Notes under the pieces: model-generated
What the model was told of the DNA's origin: nothing
Seen by the model: only the letters and a program-made list of their open reading frames with translations
Databases searched by the model: none
Part shown: piece by piece, positions 54,388-64,000 of the stretch
Layout of the letters: each line of letters opens with the position of its first letter
How positions within the stretch are numbered: the first letter of the stretch is position 1
Program-made: the position numbers and the translations under genes
Origin: Gigantopelta aegis
Taxonomy: Eukaryota; Mollusca; Gastropoda; Neomphalida; Peltospiridae
DNA: 64,000 nt
Assembly: GCF_016097555.1 (NCBI RefSeq)
Contig: NC_054703.1
Coordinates: 12,557,554-12,621,553, forward strand
Reading direction: 5' to 3'

Positions 54388-54596
54388 GTTTTTTGTTTAA
54401 CGACACCCCTAGAACATATTAATTAATTAATCATCGGCTATGGGGTGTCAAACAAATGGTAATTCTGACACGAAGTCATGAGAGGAAACCTGTCACTTTT
54501 TCCCATTAGCAGCAAAGGGTCTTTTATAGTAATTTCCCACAGAAAGGACGGCACATACAAAATTATTTGATATACCAGTTGTGGGACTCTAGTTAA
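54388..54596 (-). repeat. SINE (reverse), unit 2 only
   Basis: tttgtttaacgacaccccta tail, core with gcacatac, ending near gttgtgggactctag; head missing. The preceding 54250-54345 has ttgggacattttgggc repeats. Confidence 0.75.
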
Positions 54597-54938
54597 AGGC
54601 ATGTGGACATTTTGAAACTGTGCGTGCCAAACGAGTGGAATTTTCGCTCGGTTGTAATCCGTTCGTTTGAAATGACTACAATGAAGGGTCAATCCTCTTG
54701 GTGAAGCTATCGTGTTTTTCTATTCCAACCAGTGATTCATGAATATACCAATGATTCATGAATGTGTGCGCGTGTATCTACTATCTATGTATACATGTAT
54801 GCATGTATGTATGGATAGATTTAGGCAGGTAGGTGGATGGGTTAGCACGCAGGTACGTGTAACTGGATCGATGGATGGTTTTAAAGTTTGTTTTGTTTAA
54901 CGATACCACTAGAACACATTGTTTTATTTATTGACGAT

Positions 54939-56079
54939 ACCCAAACACATAAGGGTAATAATCTCGTCATCATATAAACACAAGCTTAATACAACGTATC
55001 TTTGTAAACTGCATACACAACTTTATTACAGTCAGTCATTATTCGATATTCAAATAGCGTATGAATATATGGTGCCGCGTCTTTTCAAAAGGAATACCCT
55101 TACATTAAAATAAACTAGTACCGGACATTGTTTGTTTTCAGAACGCTGGACAGCTTTTAATGTAAATTTGCCCTATTAAGCGGTTTTTGGTTTATGATTA
55201 TGAATGCATACATCAATTCTGTAGTGTCGCTGCAGCACGTTTATTTACATGTCAATAAACATTGTGCTGCTGTGACCTGATTAATTGACATCTAATTTGC
55301 AATAGTGTATGTATGTATGTATGTATGTATGTACTAATATATGAATATCTATATATTGTATGTATGTCGAGGTTGACTGTTACATACATAGATATTAACG
55401 CACTGGCACAGGGAATAATTAACTCCGTTCTGGCCTCAGAAATTGTCACATGCCGTTGCTGGGACTTGAACCTGTGGCAGCGAATCGCCCGCAAATTTGT
55501 AGACTAACCACGATGCACTCTGAGCTATTGGGACATCCATAAAAAAGATGCTCTTTAACTCAACCACATGCATGGGGCCTACAATCTACGCGGTCGATTT
55601 ATTTATCATATTATATCTTACATTTTCAGTGCAATCAAAGTCTGTGATATTTCACAGATCACATACTTTATGAACTTGATAACTTTACAAATTAGCTGTA
55701 AATTAATCGATGTTACGGCACTAGGTTTATTGACATTTAAAGCAAACGTACTAGGGTGACTCCACAGTTGACGTATGTGGTCATAGTAATCAAGCAAAAA
55801 CATATCAATAGCAACTTTACATTAAAAGCTGTCCACCGTTCAGACCCTCCCCCAAAAAAACAACAACAAACAAAAACCCAGTTAAGCACTTAGTTTTTTT
55901 TTTTTTATGTAAGGATATCCAAAATGACGTCATTCGAATTTGACGTCATTTCCATTCAAAAAAAGATCACGTCACATATTCTTACGTCATTTGAATATCT
56001 AGTAATGGCAGACTGGAAATAAAATTGCGTGTACAGTTTACAAAAAACATGTTATATAAAACTTGAGCTTATATGATAA
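54939..56079. mobile_element. Non-autonomous element with ttgacgatacc ends, unit 2 copy
   Basis: Same element as 38753-39961. Its last part is replaced by a SINE inserted at about 56080. It also carries the nested (CATA)n SINE at 55300-55545. Confidence 0.65.
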
Positions 56080-56466
56080 AGAAAGAAAGAAATGTTTTAT
56101 TTAACGATGCACTCAACACATTTTATTTATGGTTATATGGCGTCAGACATATGGTTAAGGACCACACAGATTTTGAGAGGAAACTCGCTGTCGCCACTAC
56201 ATGGGCTACTCTTTCCGATTAGCAGCAAGGGATCTTTTATTTGCGCTTCCCACAGGCAGGATAGCACAAACTATGGCCTTTGTTGAACCAGTTATGGAAC
56301 ACTGGTCGGTGCAAGTGGTTTACACCTACCCATTGAGCCTTGCGGAGCACTCACTCAGGGTTTGGAGTCGGTATCTTGATTAAAAATCCCATGCCTCGAC
56401 TGGGATCCGAACCCAGTACCTACCATCCTGTAGACCGATGGCCTAACCACGACGCCACCGAGGCCA
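56080..56466 (-). repeat. Full-length SINE (reverse)
   Basis: gaaagaaagaaatgttttat tail, core, catgcctcgactgggatccg and gccaccgaggcc head. Breaks the right end of the ttgacgatacc element. Confidence 0.9.
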
Positions 56467-56469
56467 GTT

Positions 56470-56597
56470 GTGGCGTAGCGTGGGTTGCCAGCGTCCGGGG
56501 CAAGGCAAGTATTGCACCTCCTAACCAGTGGACTGTTAGCATTCCCTTAGTCCCTTCCACCAGTCCAGGATTTTGTGCCCCACCCACGCTACGCCAC
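56470..56597. mobile_element. 128-bp MITE with gtggcgtagcgtgggt ends
   Basis: Perfect 16-bp inverted ends. The GTGGCGTAGC terminus recalls hAT-like MITEs, but the expected flanking duplication is not visible next to the SINE. Confidence 0.65.
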
Positions 56598-56669
56598 CGA
56601 TTCATGAACCTCAAGATATATCTGAGCACTGTTTCTAATTTGTAAATGAAAAAAACCCCGAGAAAAAAC

Positions 56670-57021
56670 AGTTTGATCAAGTATCACATTTGAATAGCCT
56701 TTCGCCAGTGTAAACCAACATATGTTGTTTGAGGTCGTCATTACGTACTTAACATTTTGCACATACCTCACACTTAAAAGTTTTGACACCAGAGTGAAGC
56801 AACGTATGACTTTTCAAGATGGAATTCTGAAAGAAATGTTTTTCACAAACTTAAGATTTGAAATTCTAGACTCCATTGTGAATCGGCATATGTTTCTTCA
56901 AGTGTCTATTCTGAGAGTAACACTTTTCACACACGCAACATTTGAAAGGTTTAACTCCAGTGTGAATCAACATATGCTTTTTCAAGTGTCTATTCTGTGT
57001 GAGTAACATTTTGAACACACC
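56670..57021 (-). pseudogene. Decayed finger array downstream of gene 4
   Basis: Pieces in several frames: KPFKCCVCEKCYSQNRHLKK, KTFKCEVCAKC and GERLFKCDT. At least four former fingers, now interrupted by stops and frameshifts and lying after the gene 4 stop. Confidence 0.8.
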
Positions 57022-57813
57022 TTACATTTTAAAAGGTTTAACACCAGTGTGGACCAACATGTGCTGTTTCAACTTTGTGTTTCGAGGAAATGCCTTTGTA
57101 CACACCTGACATATGAAAGGCTTACTGCCAGTGTGAATGGTCAGATGCTTTTTCAAGTGACTATTCTGATAGAAACACTTTTCACACAAATCACATTTGA
57201 AATTTTTAACTCCTGAGTGAATCAAGATATGCTGCTTCAAGTTGGACTTGCATGAGAAACATTTTGCACACACATCACATTTGAAAGGCCTAACACCAGT
57301 GTGATTTAACACATGCCGTTTCAAGTTTATCTTCTGAGAAAAATGCATTGTACACACCTCACATTTGAAAGGTTTAACACCAGTGTGAACTAACATATGC
57401 CCTTTCAAATGGCCACTTTGTGAGAAACATTTTGCACACACCTCACAATGAAAAGACTTAACACCAGTGTGAAACAACATATGACTTTTCAAGGCGGAAC
57501 CATAAGAAAAATGTTTTTCACAAACGTTACATTTAAAATTCTTGATTCCATTGTGTACTAACATGTGTGTTTTCAAGCCGTAACTCCGACGAAAACACTT
57601 TCTGCACACCTCACACTGATATGGTCGTTCACCAGTGTGGATCCCCATATGCTGCTTAATTTGACTCTTGTACGAGAAACACTTTAAACACATCCCACAT
57701 TGGAAAGGTTTCTCACAAGCATATGCTGAAGTTTGATCAGGCAGATCATGGTAGGTTCGACAATGTGTTGACGAGACCCCAAGTTTGACACATCTCTGAT
57801 CATTGGTAGACAT
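57022..57813 (-). CDS. C2H2 zinc-finger protein 4 (8 fingers)
   Basis: 263 residues. Leader MSTNDQRCVKLGVSSTHC, then eight fingers, all with complete C2H2 ligands (last one FICQVCTKAFPRN...). Leader and first four fingers nearly match gene 3; the later fingers differ, so the arrays diverged after duplication. It ends PFKM-stop because an extra A in AAAATGTAAG shifts the next finger out of frame, the same kind of ending as gene 3. The protein is therefore probably shortened from a longer ancestor. Same upstream acceptor as the other family members. Probably nuclear and DNA-binding; whether still functional is uncertain. Confidence 0.85.
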   Translation of the reverse strand: MSTNDQRCVKLGVSSTHCRTYHDLPDQTSAYACEKPFQCGMCLKCFSYKSQIKQHMGIHTGERPYQCEVCRKCFRRSYGLKTHMLVHNGIKNFKCNVCEKHFSYGSALKSHMLFHTGVKSFHCEVCAKCFSQSGHLKGHMLVHTGVKPFKCEVCTMHFSQKINLKRHVLNHTGVRPFKCDVCAKCFSCKSNLKQHILIHSGVKNFKCDLCEKCFYQNSHLKKHLTIHTGSKPFICQVCTKAFPRNTKLKQHMLVHTGVKPFKM

Positions 57814-57950
57814 ACTTCATTTATGACAAAGGACCTTCAAAGTTACAACTGTCTTATTTCTTATTTCGTTACTTCATCTAAAAGCTGCCTGTAATAAACA
57901 TTTGCCGATGTCGATGTGTCTCTAAAGTTGTAGTGTGAATGGAAGCACTG
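57814..57950 (-). other. 5' UTR and splice acceptor of zinc-finger gene 4
   Basis: Reverse strand ttgtgtttcag ends at 57948, nearly identical to gene 3. Confidence 0.7.
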
Positions 57951-58205
57951 AAACACAAATAGTAAATGTATGAATGAAATATGAACTAAGAGTTGAGCAG
58001 CAAGAAGTGTCGTCGTTTGTTACAAAAATAGACGTTCTTTTCTGACATTGATTTTTCTTGAACTTTAAGATAATTGCATTGGGGGGGGGGGGTCGAAATT
58101 TCATGTAGAGGGAACTTATCAAACGCGAGCGCCGAAGTCGCGGAGCCGTAGACGGTGTGTGTGTCCTCAGATCACACACACACACCACACACATATGTAT
58201 ATATA
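57951..58205. other. Upstream/intron region of gene 4
   Basis: Collinear with 49301-49948 but shorter: ctaagagttgagcag, a short G-run, gtagacggtgtgtg and CA repeats. Confidence 0.6.
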
Positions 58206-58754
58206 CTCTTCAAAAAAAGTAGGGGAACTCTAATAAGAATTTACAATTGCCAAAATTGTAAGGTATATTAGCTGTGGGGAATGGTTATATGAAAATAGTG
58301 AATTAATTGGGCAAACATTACAACCTGTAGTTCAGTATTGCAGTAGGTTTTATGACCACCAAAGATCTTGAAGGACCATTGGGGTCAGAAGTGAAATTTG
58401 AAATTTTACGGGGTTTTTTTGTGTACTTTTAAATCAGTAAATCGCAAATTCAAACAATAAAAATGACTAAAAACAAAACAATAACAACTGTATGATCAAC
58501 AGAATGAAAAAGATTGACCGAAATGTTTCACAGTGATTAATGCACCTTTCTGGAAATTGTCAAAATCAAGAATGACACCCCACGCACGTGTACGGGGCAA
58601 CTGCGTGATGCACGTGCGAACTATGGAATGTGTTTCGGTGTGTTGATAAACAGACCTGAACGTTCTTTACTAGGATGTCTGTGGTGGAAACGTATGTTCG
58701 GTCTAATAGTTGATATTAACATTAATATTTCAGGTTCCCCTACTTTTTTGAAGA

Positions 58755-58755
<1 letters not shown>
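58206..58755. mobile_element. TA-flanked MITE (agtaggggaac family), complete copy
   Basis: 550 bp. Inverted ends ctcttcaaaaaa(a)gtagggg, with TA on both sides. Non-coding. Sister copies at 8009-8495 (reverse, diverged) and 49949-50490 (truncated). Mariner-like by TA target. Confidence 0.85.
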
Positions 58756-58794
<39 letters not shown>

Positions 58795-58802
58795 TATATA
58801 TA

Positions 58803-58833
<31 letters not shown>
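58756..58833. repeat. (TA)n-(CA)n microsatellite
   Basis: Simple repeat next to the MITE. Predicted ORFs here are artefacts. Confidence 0.95.
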
Positions 58834-58835
<2 letters not shown>

Positions 58836-59149
58836 CAAACATAGAGAACCCATTGCCAAACAAAAAAGCGCAGACAGCTACATGCTTTAAAAGCTTCGAG
58901 TTGACAATATAAAAATACAATAAGAAAATATAGCAGTGCTCATCAAAAGAAATTAGAGAATTATCTTTCTAAAACTGTACAAACTGACCCCACAAGTATC
59001 TTTAAAACCATGAAACGCAAAAAAACAAAGCATACCCAGCAACAGTCCTTCCTTAGAGGAATTGTTTTGTTATTTTAAAGAGATTAACTACGTGTATTAT
59101 AATGTCAACAATTATAACTTGTGTGATGTAAATGAGATTGCTGAATCAG

Positions 59150-60529
59150 GTGATGCAAACGTTTTAAATATGCCTATATCTGGTGATGAAATTCCCAAAG
59201 CCGTAAAACGTCTTTAAAATAATAAGACACCAGGCCACGATGACATTATAAATGAATACATCAAAACTACAGTTGACAAGTTCTTGGTGGTTTATGTAGT
59301 TTTATTTAATTTAATTATGGACAGTGGAACTTTCCCAGAATAATGGACGGTTGGAATTATTACAACAATATATAAAACACCATGGAGATACGAGCAGTGC
59401 TGAGAACTATATAACCATAACCTTATTATTGTGTTTTAGTAAGCTGTTCAAGAACGTTCTTAACAATAGACTTACTAAATATCGAGAGCAATGACATATT
59501 ATCAGAAGGACAAGCTGGTTTTGGAAAAAAATATTCCACTAATGATCACATATTTTTTACTCTATGCAATAACTGAACTGTTAGAAAGAAAAAAAAAGAA
59601 AAATTATACTGTGCTTTTATCGATCTCAAAAAAGCTTCTGATACCATTTGGAGAATAGAGCTGTGGTCTAAACTATTAAAATATAAAATTGATGGGGAAA
59701 TGTTTCTGAGTGATTCATAGTATGTACAGTGGAATTAAATCATGTATCAGAAAGGATGGTGAACTATCAAAATATTTTATGTGCGACATAGGCATGAGAC
59801 AAGGAGAAAATTTATCCCCTATTTTAATTTTGTTGTTTTTAAAAGATTTGGAGGACTATTTCAAGTCACAACAGTGCAAAGGTATTACAATTAATGCCTT
59901 TGATTTTGATATATATCTCGACTTAGGACTAACTATTTTTATTATGTTATATGCTAATGACACTGCTCTCCTGCCTAGAAACGAAGGTGACCTTCAACAT
60001 ATGTTAAATGCTTACTGTCAGTATTGTAAGGCATGGACATTAACAGTAAACGTGTCAAAAACAAAGATTGTTATATTCGGAGGATCGAAAAATGACTACA
60101 AGAACGTTTTATATTTAGATAATTTTGAATTTGTGAATGTAATTGAATACAAATACTTGGGAACATGGTTAATAAACCCCACAATAAATTCAATTTATGC
60201 AACAACAAAAAACCCACTTGGCACAACAGACTCGCAAGGTCATGTTTTATGCCTTAAAGAAATCAAATTAATATTGTTTGTCAATTGAATATCGTTTAAA
60301 ATTATTTGATGCAATTGTTGTTCCTATATTACTCTATGGTTGTGAAATCTGGGGATTTGAAAATATGAATACTAGTATATTAGAAAGCGTACATATCGAG
60401 CTTTTACGATATTTAGCAAATGCAAGAAAAAGCACACCTGTATATATGTTATATGGAGAGTTTGGAAGAAAACCACTACTGCTTTTAATATCCATGCGTA
60501 TTGTATGTTTTTGGGTCGCATTCTTACAG
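59150..60529 (+). pseudogene. LINE reverse-transcriptase domain, broken
   Basis: Motifs in order: NNKTPGHDDI, FIDLKKASDT, GMRQGENLSP and YANDTALL, then NVSKTKIVIFGGS, YGCEIWGFEN and MLYGEFGRKP. The active-site YADD is YAND, so the first catalytic Asp is Asn. Stops and frame changes occur before 59710, and the frame shifts again near 60280. Not functional. Confidence 0.85.
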
Positions 60530-63037
60530 GGTGTATACTACCAAATCAAATCCCATAGACGACAATAGTAACATATGTGGCTAAAACTCCTACCTGCAAC
60601 GTATCAGTCGACATAAACGCCACGGATATAAATACTACCACCCCTCACCCTTAAAGTGAATCACAAAAAAGTGGGTGTCAAGCTGCTCATTTCTGAGATA
60701 ACAGGTAGCGTCTATGACTACCCTAGTTCTGCACAAAATTTGAGTACTTTTTTTGACAGGTACCCCATACATGTTCCAAGCACAAGGCTACTTGACACAG
60801 TGGTACTAGATGAAATAAAATTGCATACATTTTTAGCCCAGATGAAACTAATTTTTTTTTACAACCAACACACTCACATTTATAACCAATCACAGGACTT
60901 GTGGTGTTCACTTCTCTATCAAAAGTTCGGTGCACCTCGAACTTTGACCCAGCCGGAAGTTATTTGGTTTAGTACTACCTATACTGATAATATACATTTT
61001 TCCAAAAGTGTCCTGCTATGTGTTTTTATGACAACCAGGATCTGGTGTATTCTGACAAAGTGACAGCCTCACTGAAACTGTTGTTTTTACAGTGCAACCT
61101 AATATAATGTACACCTCATAAGGCATATATATTGTATACAGTTTTGTACAAATGCAATATGTCATATTAAACAACAAAATGTTTTAAAATAAAACTCCTG
61201 AAGATATTTACTGTCAGTTTGGTGTGTGTACTCAGGTATATATGTAGAGACAACAAAGATAGTCAGAGTACCTCTACTCCTTTAAAGTATTCCATTAAAA
61301 CACATGCCCTAGATTAGGAGACCTGAACAGGTAGTCAAAGAAATATCAGTATTAAAAAAATACACTGTCTGAGGAAGGAAACACCAACATGACTGTACCT
61401 GTATGAAGTAATAACTTCATGTTCTGGACATTTGTGTTGGGAGGAAATCCTGTATGCAGGGTGTGGCCGTCTTCAAGTTACCAGGTGTGGGAATTTCAAA
61501 TCCATCGGCCATGCTGATTTTCATAATGAACCACCAAAACCATTGGGAGCCACCCATATTCCTGATTATATTTTATTTGTAGCCTACTGTAGTTGGAGCT
61601 TTTAATATTTGTGATATCTGGAATTATCATCCAGCTTTCACACATTTATTTTTGATTAATTACTTAAAAAAACTACTTTTAAATGACATAATTACCCGAA
61701 TATCTATTTTATTGCATTATTTTCTAATCCAGATCAATACAATATGTATATTGGATGTATTTCTACAATCAGTAATCCAGCATTTTATTTGGCTAGTAAC
61801 ATTGGGTAATACAGCTTTAACAATAAAATAAATTACCAACTTACTCCAAGGCAGATAATCAAATCTGAAAAAAAATGGTTCTGAATCCAGTATAAACCTA
61901 AAATGGTCTTCATGAGAGCAAACTAAGTGATTATTAAAAAAAATATTTGATCTGGAGATTTAAAGGTATGTTTAACAAGATTATTGTTATGTATAACTAA
62001 GAACAGAAGGCACAATATTGACAACAAATTTAATTATGTGTTTGGTGAAGTTATTCATTAAATTTATTTTAAATTTTGCATAAAACTACAAACTTGTCTA
62101 AAATATAACTTAGCACCCTATAAATATGTCAAAATGACAATAAAAATCAAGTTCTTTACAAATTTGAGTTTTCAGAATTTCATACATGAAAAATTAACTA
62201 TGTTAATGGAAACTAAAGACATTAACCCACTATTGACACATGTTATTTTTAATATAAAAATAAATTGCTATTAAAATCTTAATTCAGGTTGCCTATATAT
62301 ATAACACCATATTTAAGAGCAGTTCTATATGGCAAGTCAAATACCATATAAAAAGAAATTATTGAAATATTTACAGTATGAATTATAGGCCAAAACCAAC
62401 TTTTCCTCAGTGCTAACTTTGATTCAAACTCCATTCAGAGCCATGTACAGTGATTAGTGTCAAGGTCAAGGTCATTGTGAACTTGCGTGGTCCAGTGACA
62501 GCTAATTAATCAACCAGTATAGTTTAATTAAATAAAATCACAAAATCATAATATTTTTTATTATGCACTGAATATGTGCTATTGGGTGTATACTACCAAA
62601 TCAAATCCCATAGACGACAATAGTAACATATATGGCTAAAACTCCTACCTGCAACGTATCAGTCGACATAAACGCCACGGATATAAATACTACCACCCCT
62701 CACCCTTAAAGTGAATCACAAAAAAGTGGATGTCAAGCTGCTCATTTCTGAGATAACAGGTAGCATCTATGACTACCCTAGTTCCGCACAAAATATGAGT
62801 ACTTTTTTTTACAGGTACCCCATACATGTTCCAAGCACAAGGCTACTTGACACAGTGGTACTAGATGAAATAAAATTGCATACATTTTTAGCCCAGATGA
62901 AACTAATTTTTTTTTACAACCAACACACTCACATTTATAACCAATCACAGGACTTGTGGTGTTCACTTCTCTATCAAAGGTTCGGTGCACCTCGAACTTT
63001 GACCCAGCCGGAAGTTATTTGGTTTAGTACTACCTAC
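60530..63037. mobile_element. 2.5-kb insertion with about 450-bp direct terminal repeats, class uncertain
   Basis: Terminal repeats at 60530-about 60978 and 62587-63037, very alike by eye. Flanked by tacag on both sides (60525-60529 and 63038-63042). The repeats begin ggtgtatactacc and end gtactacc, not TG..CA. The interior (about 61000-62585) has no recognisable protein domain. Could be a non-autonomous LTR-type fossil, a Penelope-like arrangement, or two copies of an inverted-repeat element around a spacer. Looks young from the similarity of its repeats. Confidence 0.65.
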
Positions 63038-63077
63038 AGATAACTGTTCCAAGCTATCAGTACAGATCTACAAATTA

Positions 63078-63533
63078 TTGTTTCATGACTATATACAATG
63101 TGGAACAAACCATAAATGGATTATTAGTGTTAGAGATATATTTTATAAGCTTGGCCTAATTAATATCTGGGACAAGCAAATGTTTAGTTCAATAGCATGG
63201 CTAAAGACATTAGTCAAACAAAGACTCTCAGACCAGTTTTTACAGAATTTGCTAAGTGACATTTCAAAATCCAATAAAGGTTTAACTTACAGACTATTTA
63301 AAGAGAACTTAGTATTTGAAACACATCTCAATATACTTGATAAAACTATGTGTAATACATTTCTAAGATTTCGTATAGCTAACCACTGTTTACCTATTGA
63401 AACAGAAAGATGGACAAATATTTTATATGAAAACAGGAAATGCATCTATTGTACTATTGATGTTGGTGATGAATTTGACTACTTATTTATATGTACAAAA
63501 TTTACAAATATTATTTTACAAGACCAAATGTAA
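63078..63533 (+). pseudogene. LINE ORF2 C-terminal region, continuation after the insertion
   Basis: DIFYKLGLINIWDKQMFSS through FRIANHCLPIETERWTNIL and C-x2-C-x(n)-VGDEFDYLFIC, collinear with the fragment at 19183-19887. Confidence 0.85.
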
Positions 63534-63653
63534 ACAAATTTAAGCAGCTTTTTAATTGTAAAAATATAGGCACCCTCAGAAACTTGTGTAGATTTATAAC
63601 TATTATCAACAAACATTTCTGTTCCTCCTAAGACTTTCATTATTTACAGTTTA

Positions 63654-64000
63654 TGAATGAATGAATGAATGAAAGAATGTTTAACGACACCACAGCACAG
63701 CACAAAAAATACATCGGCTATTGGGTGTCAAACTATGGTAAATGCAAAACATTAAATGATGAACCACATCAATATAAAAATTCAACAGTTAAATTAAAAC
63801 ACAATGTAAAGAACTGTGCAAAAATACAAATATCACAGATAGATCAAATTAAAATTTAGAGTAAAAGTCAGTATCACGTAAATATTATAAAACAAATTCT
63901 GGATGGAATCGAATCCATCACATTTCTCTGACCAAATATACCTTTTCGAGTTTCTTTAAGATGCTTACACTCCACCAAAATGTGGCGCACCGTCAGAATG
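63654..64000 (-). mobile_element. 3' end of a second LINE (reverse), runs off the window
   Basis: Reverse strand: coding end 64000-63874 (ILTVRHILVECKHLKETRKG, stop TGA), then a 3' UTR with gatatttgtatttttgcaca and tttgacacccaatagccg, and a CATT tail. HILVEC is typical of the RNase H/C-terminal part of I- or Jockey-like LINEs. The UTR is shared with retroposons at 10378 and 40219. Confidence 0.75.
63874..64000 (-). CDS. LINE ORF2 C-terminus (partial)
   Basis: 41 codons without interruption to a TGA stop: LTVRHILVECKHLKETR then NVMDSIPSRICFI. The start lies outside the window, so intactness of the whole ORF is unknown. Confidence 0.65.
   Translation of the reverse strand, partial: ILTVRHILVECKHLKETRKGIFGQRNVMDSIPSRICFIIFT

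Larger units (their letters stand above)
50490..58742. repeat. Segmental duplication, unit 2 (carries zinc-finger gene 4)
   Basis: Collinear with unit 1. Unit-2-only insertions: hAT-like element 51106-52957, SINE 53831-54157, SINE 54388-54596, and SINE 56080-56466. The unit begins in the middle of the TA-flanked MITE, which is complete only at its far end, as expected for a tandem duplication joint. Confidence 0.75.
59040..63652 (+). mobile_element. LINE, split by a direct-repeat-flanked insertion
   Basis: The reverse-transcriptase region is at 59150-60529 and the C-terminal region at 63038-63533, separated by the insertion at 60530-63037. Joined order equals that of the LINE fragment at 18680-20010. 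The 5' end is truncated. The 3' end is near 63652, where a (GAAT)n-tailed reversed LINE end follows. Confidence 0.8.

Noticed and set aside
60656-63043. 135- and 110-codon ORFs in the direct repeats of the 2.5-kb insertion
   Set aside because: No recognisable domain. Being present twice only reflects the repeat. Left unnamed.

Overview
The window looks like intergenic-rich nuclear DNA of a lophotrochozoan, most likely a marine mollusc and probably a gastropod. The base composition is AT-rich, there are many tRNA-derived SINEs with the core and tails I associate with molluscan genomes, non-LTR retrotransposon pieces and many short inverted-repeat elements, and the genes have introns with GT..AG borders. 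No prokaryotic features are present. The taxon is inferred from repeat style, not from a marker gene.

Host genes. Four C2H2 zinc-finger genes of one family lie at 1128-2558 (+), 22260-23570 (-), 47953-49164 (-) and 57022-57813 (-). Each has an undivided final coding exon, preceded by a conserved splice acceptor in the 5' UTR. Each starts with the same leader (Met-Ser-x-x-Asp...Cys...His-Cys) and then carries 8-15 fingers with HTGVKPFKC-type linkers. A broken fifth relative is at 17240-17592. A spliced gene for a small secreted cysteine-rich, antistasin-like protein runs from about 5938 to 12037. It has a tandemly duplicated exon whose two copies are only 17 nt apart.

Layout. 0-3 kb: SINE with a nested foldback MITE, then zinc-finger gene 1. 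3-6 kb: microsatellites and repeats. 5.8-12 kb: the secreted-protein gene, with a Mutator-like MITE, a TA-flanked MITE and a decayed Tc1 copy in its introns. 12-17.2 kb: nested SINEs, a hAT-like element, a 39-bp minisatellite and a second Mutator-like MITE. 17.2-20.6 kb: zinc-finger fossil, a roughly 290-bp satellite, a LINE fragment and a third MITE copy. 22-23.8 kb: zinc-finger gene 2. 24-27 kb: two minisatellites, one of them grown inside a SINE. 27-36 kb: SINEs, a TTAA-flanked element and largely unique AT-rich DNA. 36.3-58.8 kb: a tandem segmental duplication in which unit 1 (36.3-50.5 kb) carries zinc-finger gene 3 and unit 2 (50.5-58.8 kb) carries gene 4. Each unit then took its own insertions: in unit 1 a DDE transposon with about 250-bp inverted repeats and a Tc1 copy, in unit 2 a 1.85-kb hAT-like element. 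59-64 kb: a LINE split by a 2.5-kb insertion with long direct terminal repeats, and the end of a second LINE.

How it fits together. The zinc-finger family is changing fast. Leaders, finger blocks and 3' ends have all been tandemly copied, sometimes in frame (protein repeats) and sometimes out of frame (upstream mini-ORFs, untranslated finger copies). Most of the remaining sequence is transposon and SINE turnover around these genes, and paralogous empty sites let several insertions be proved from this window alone.
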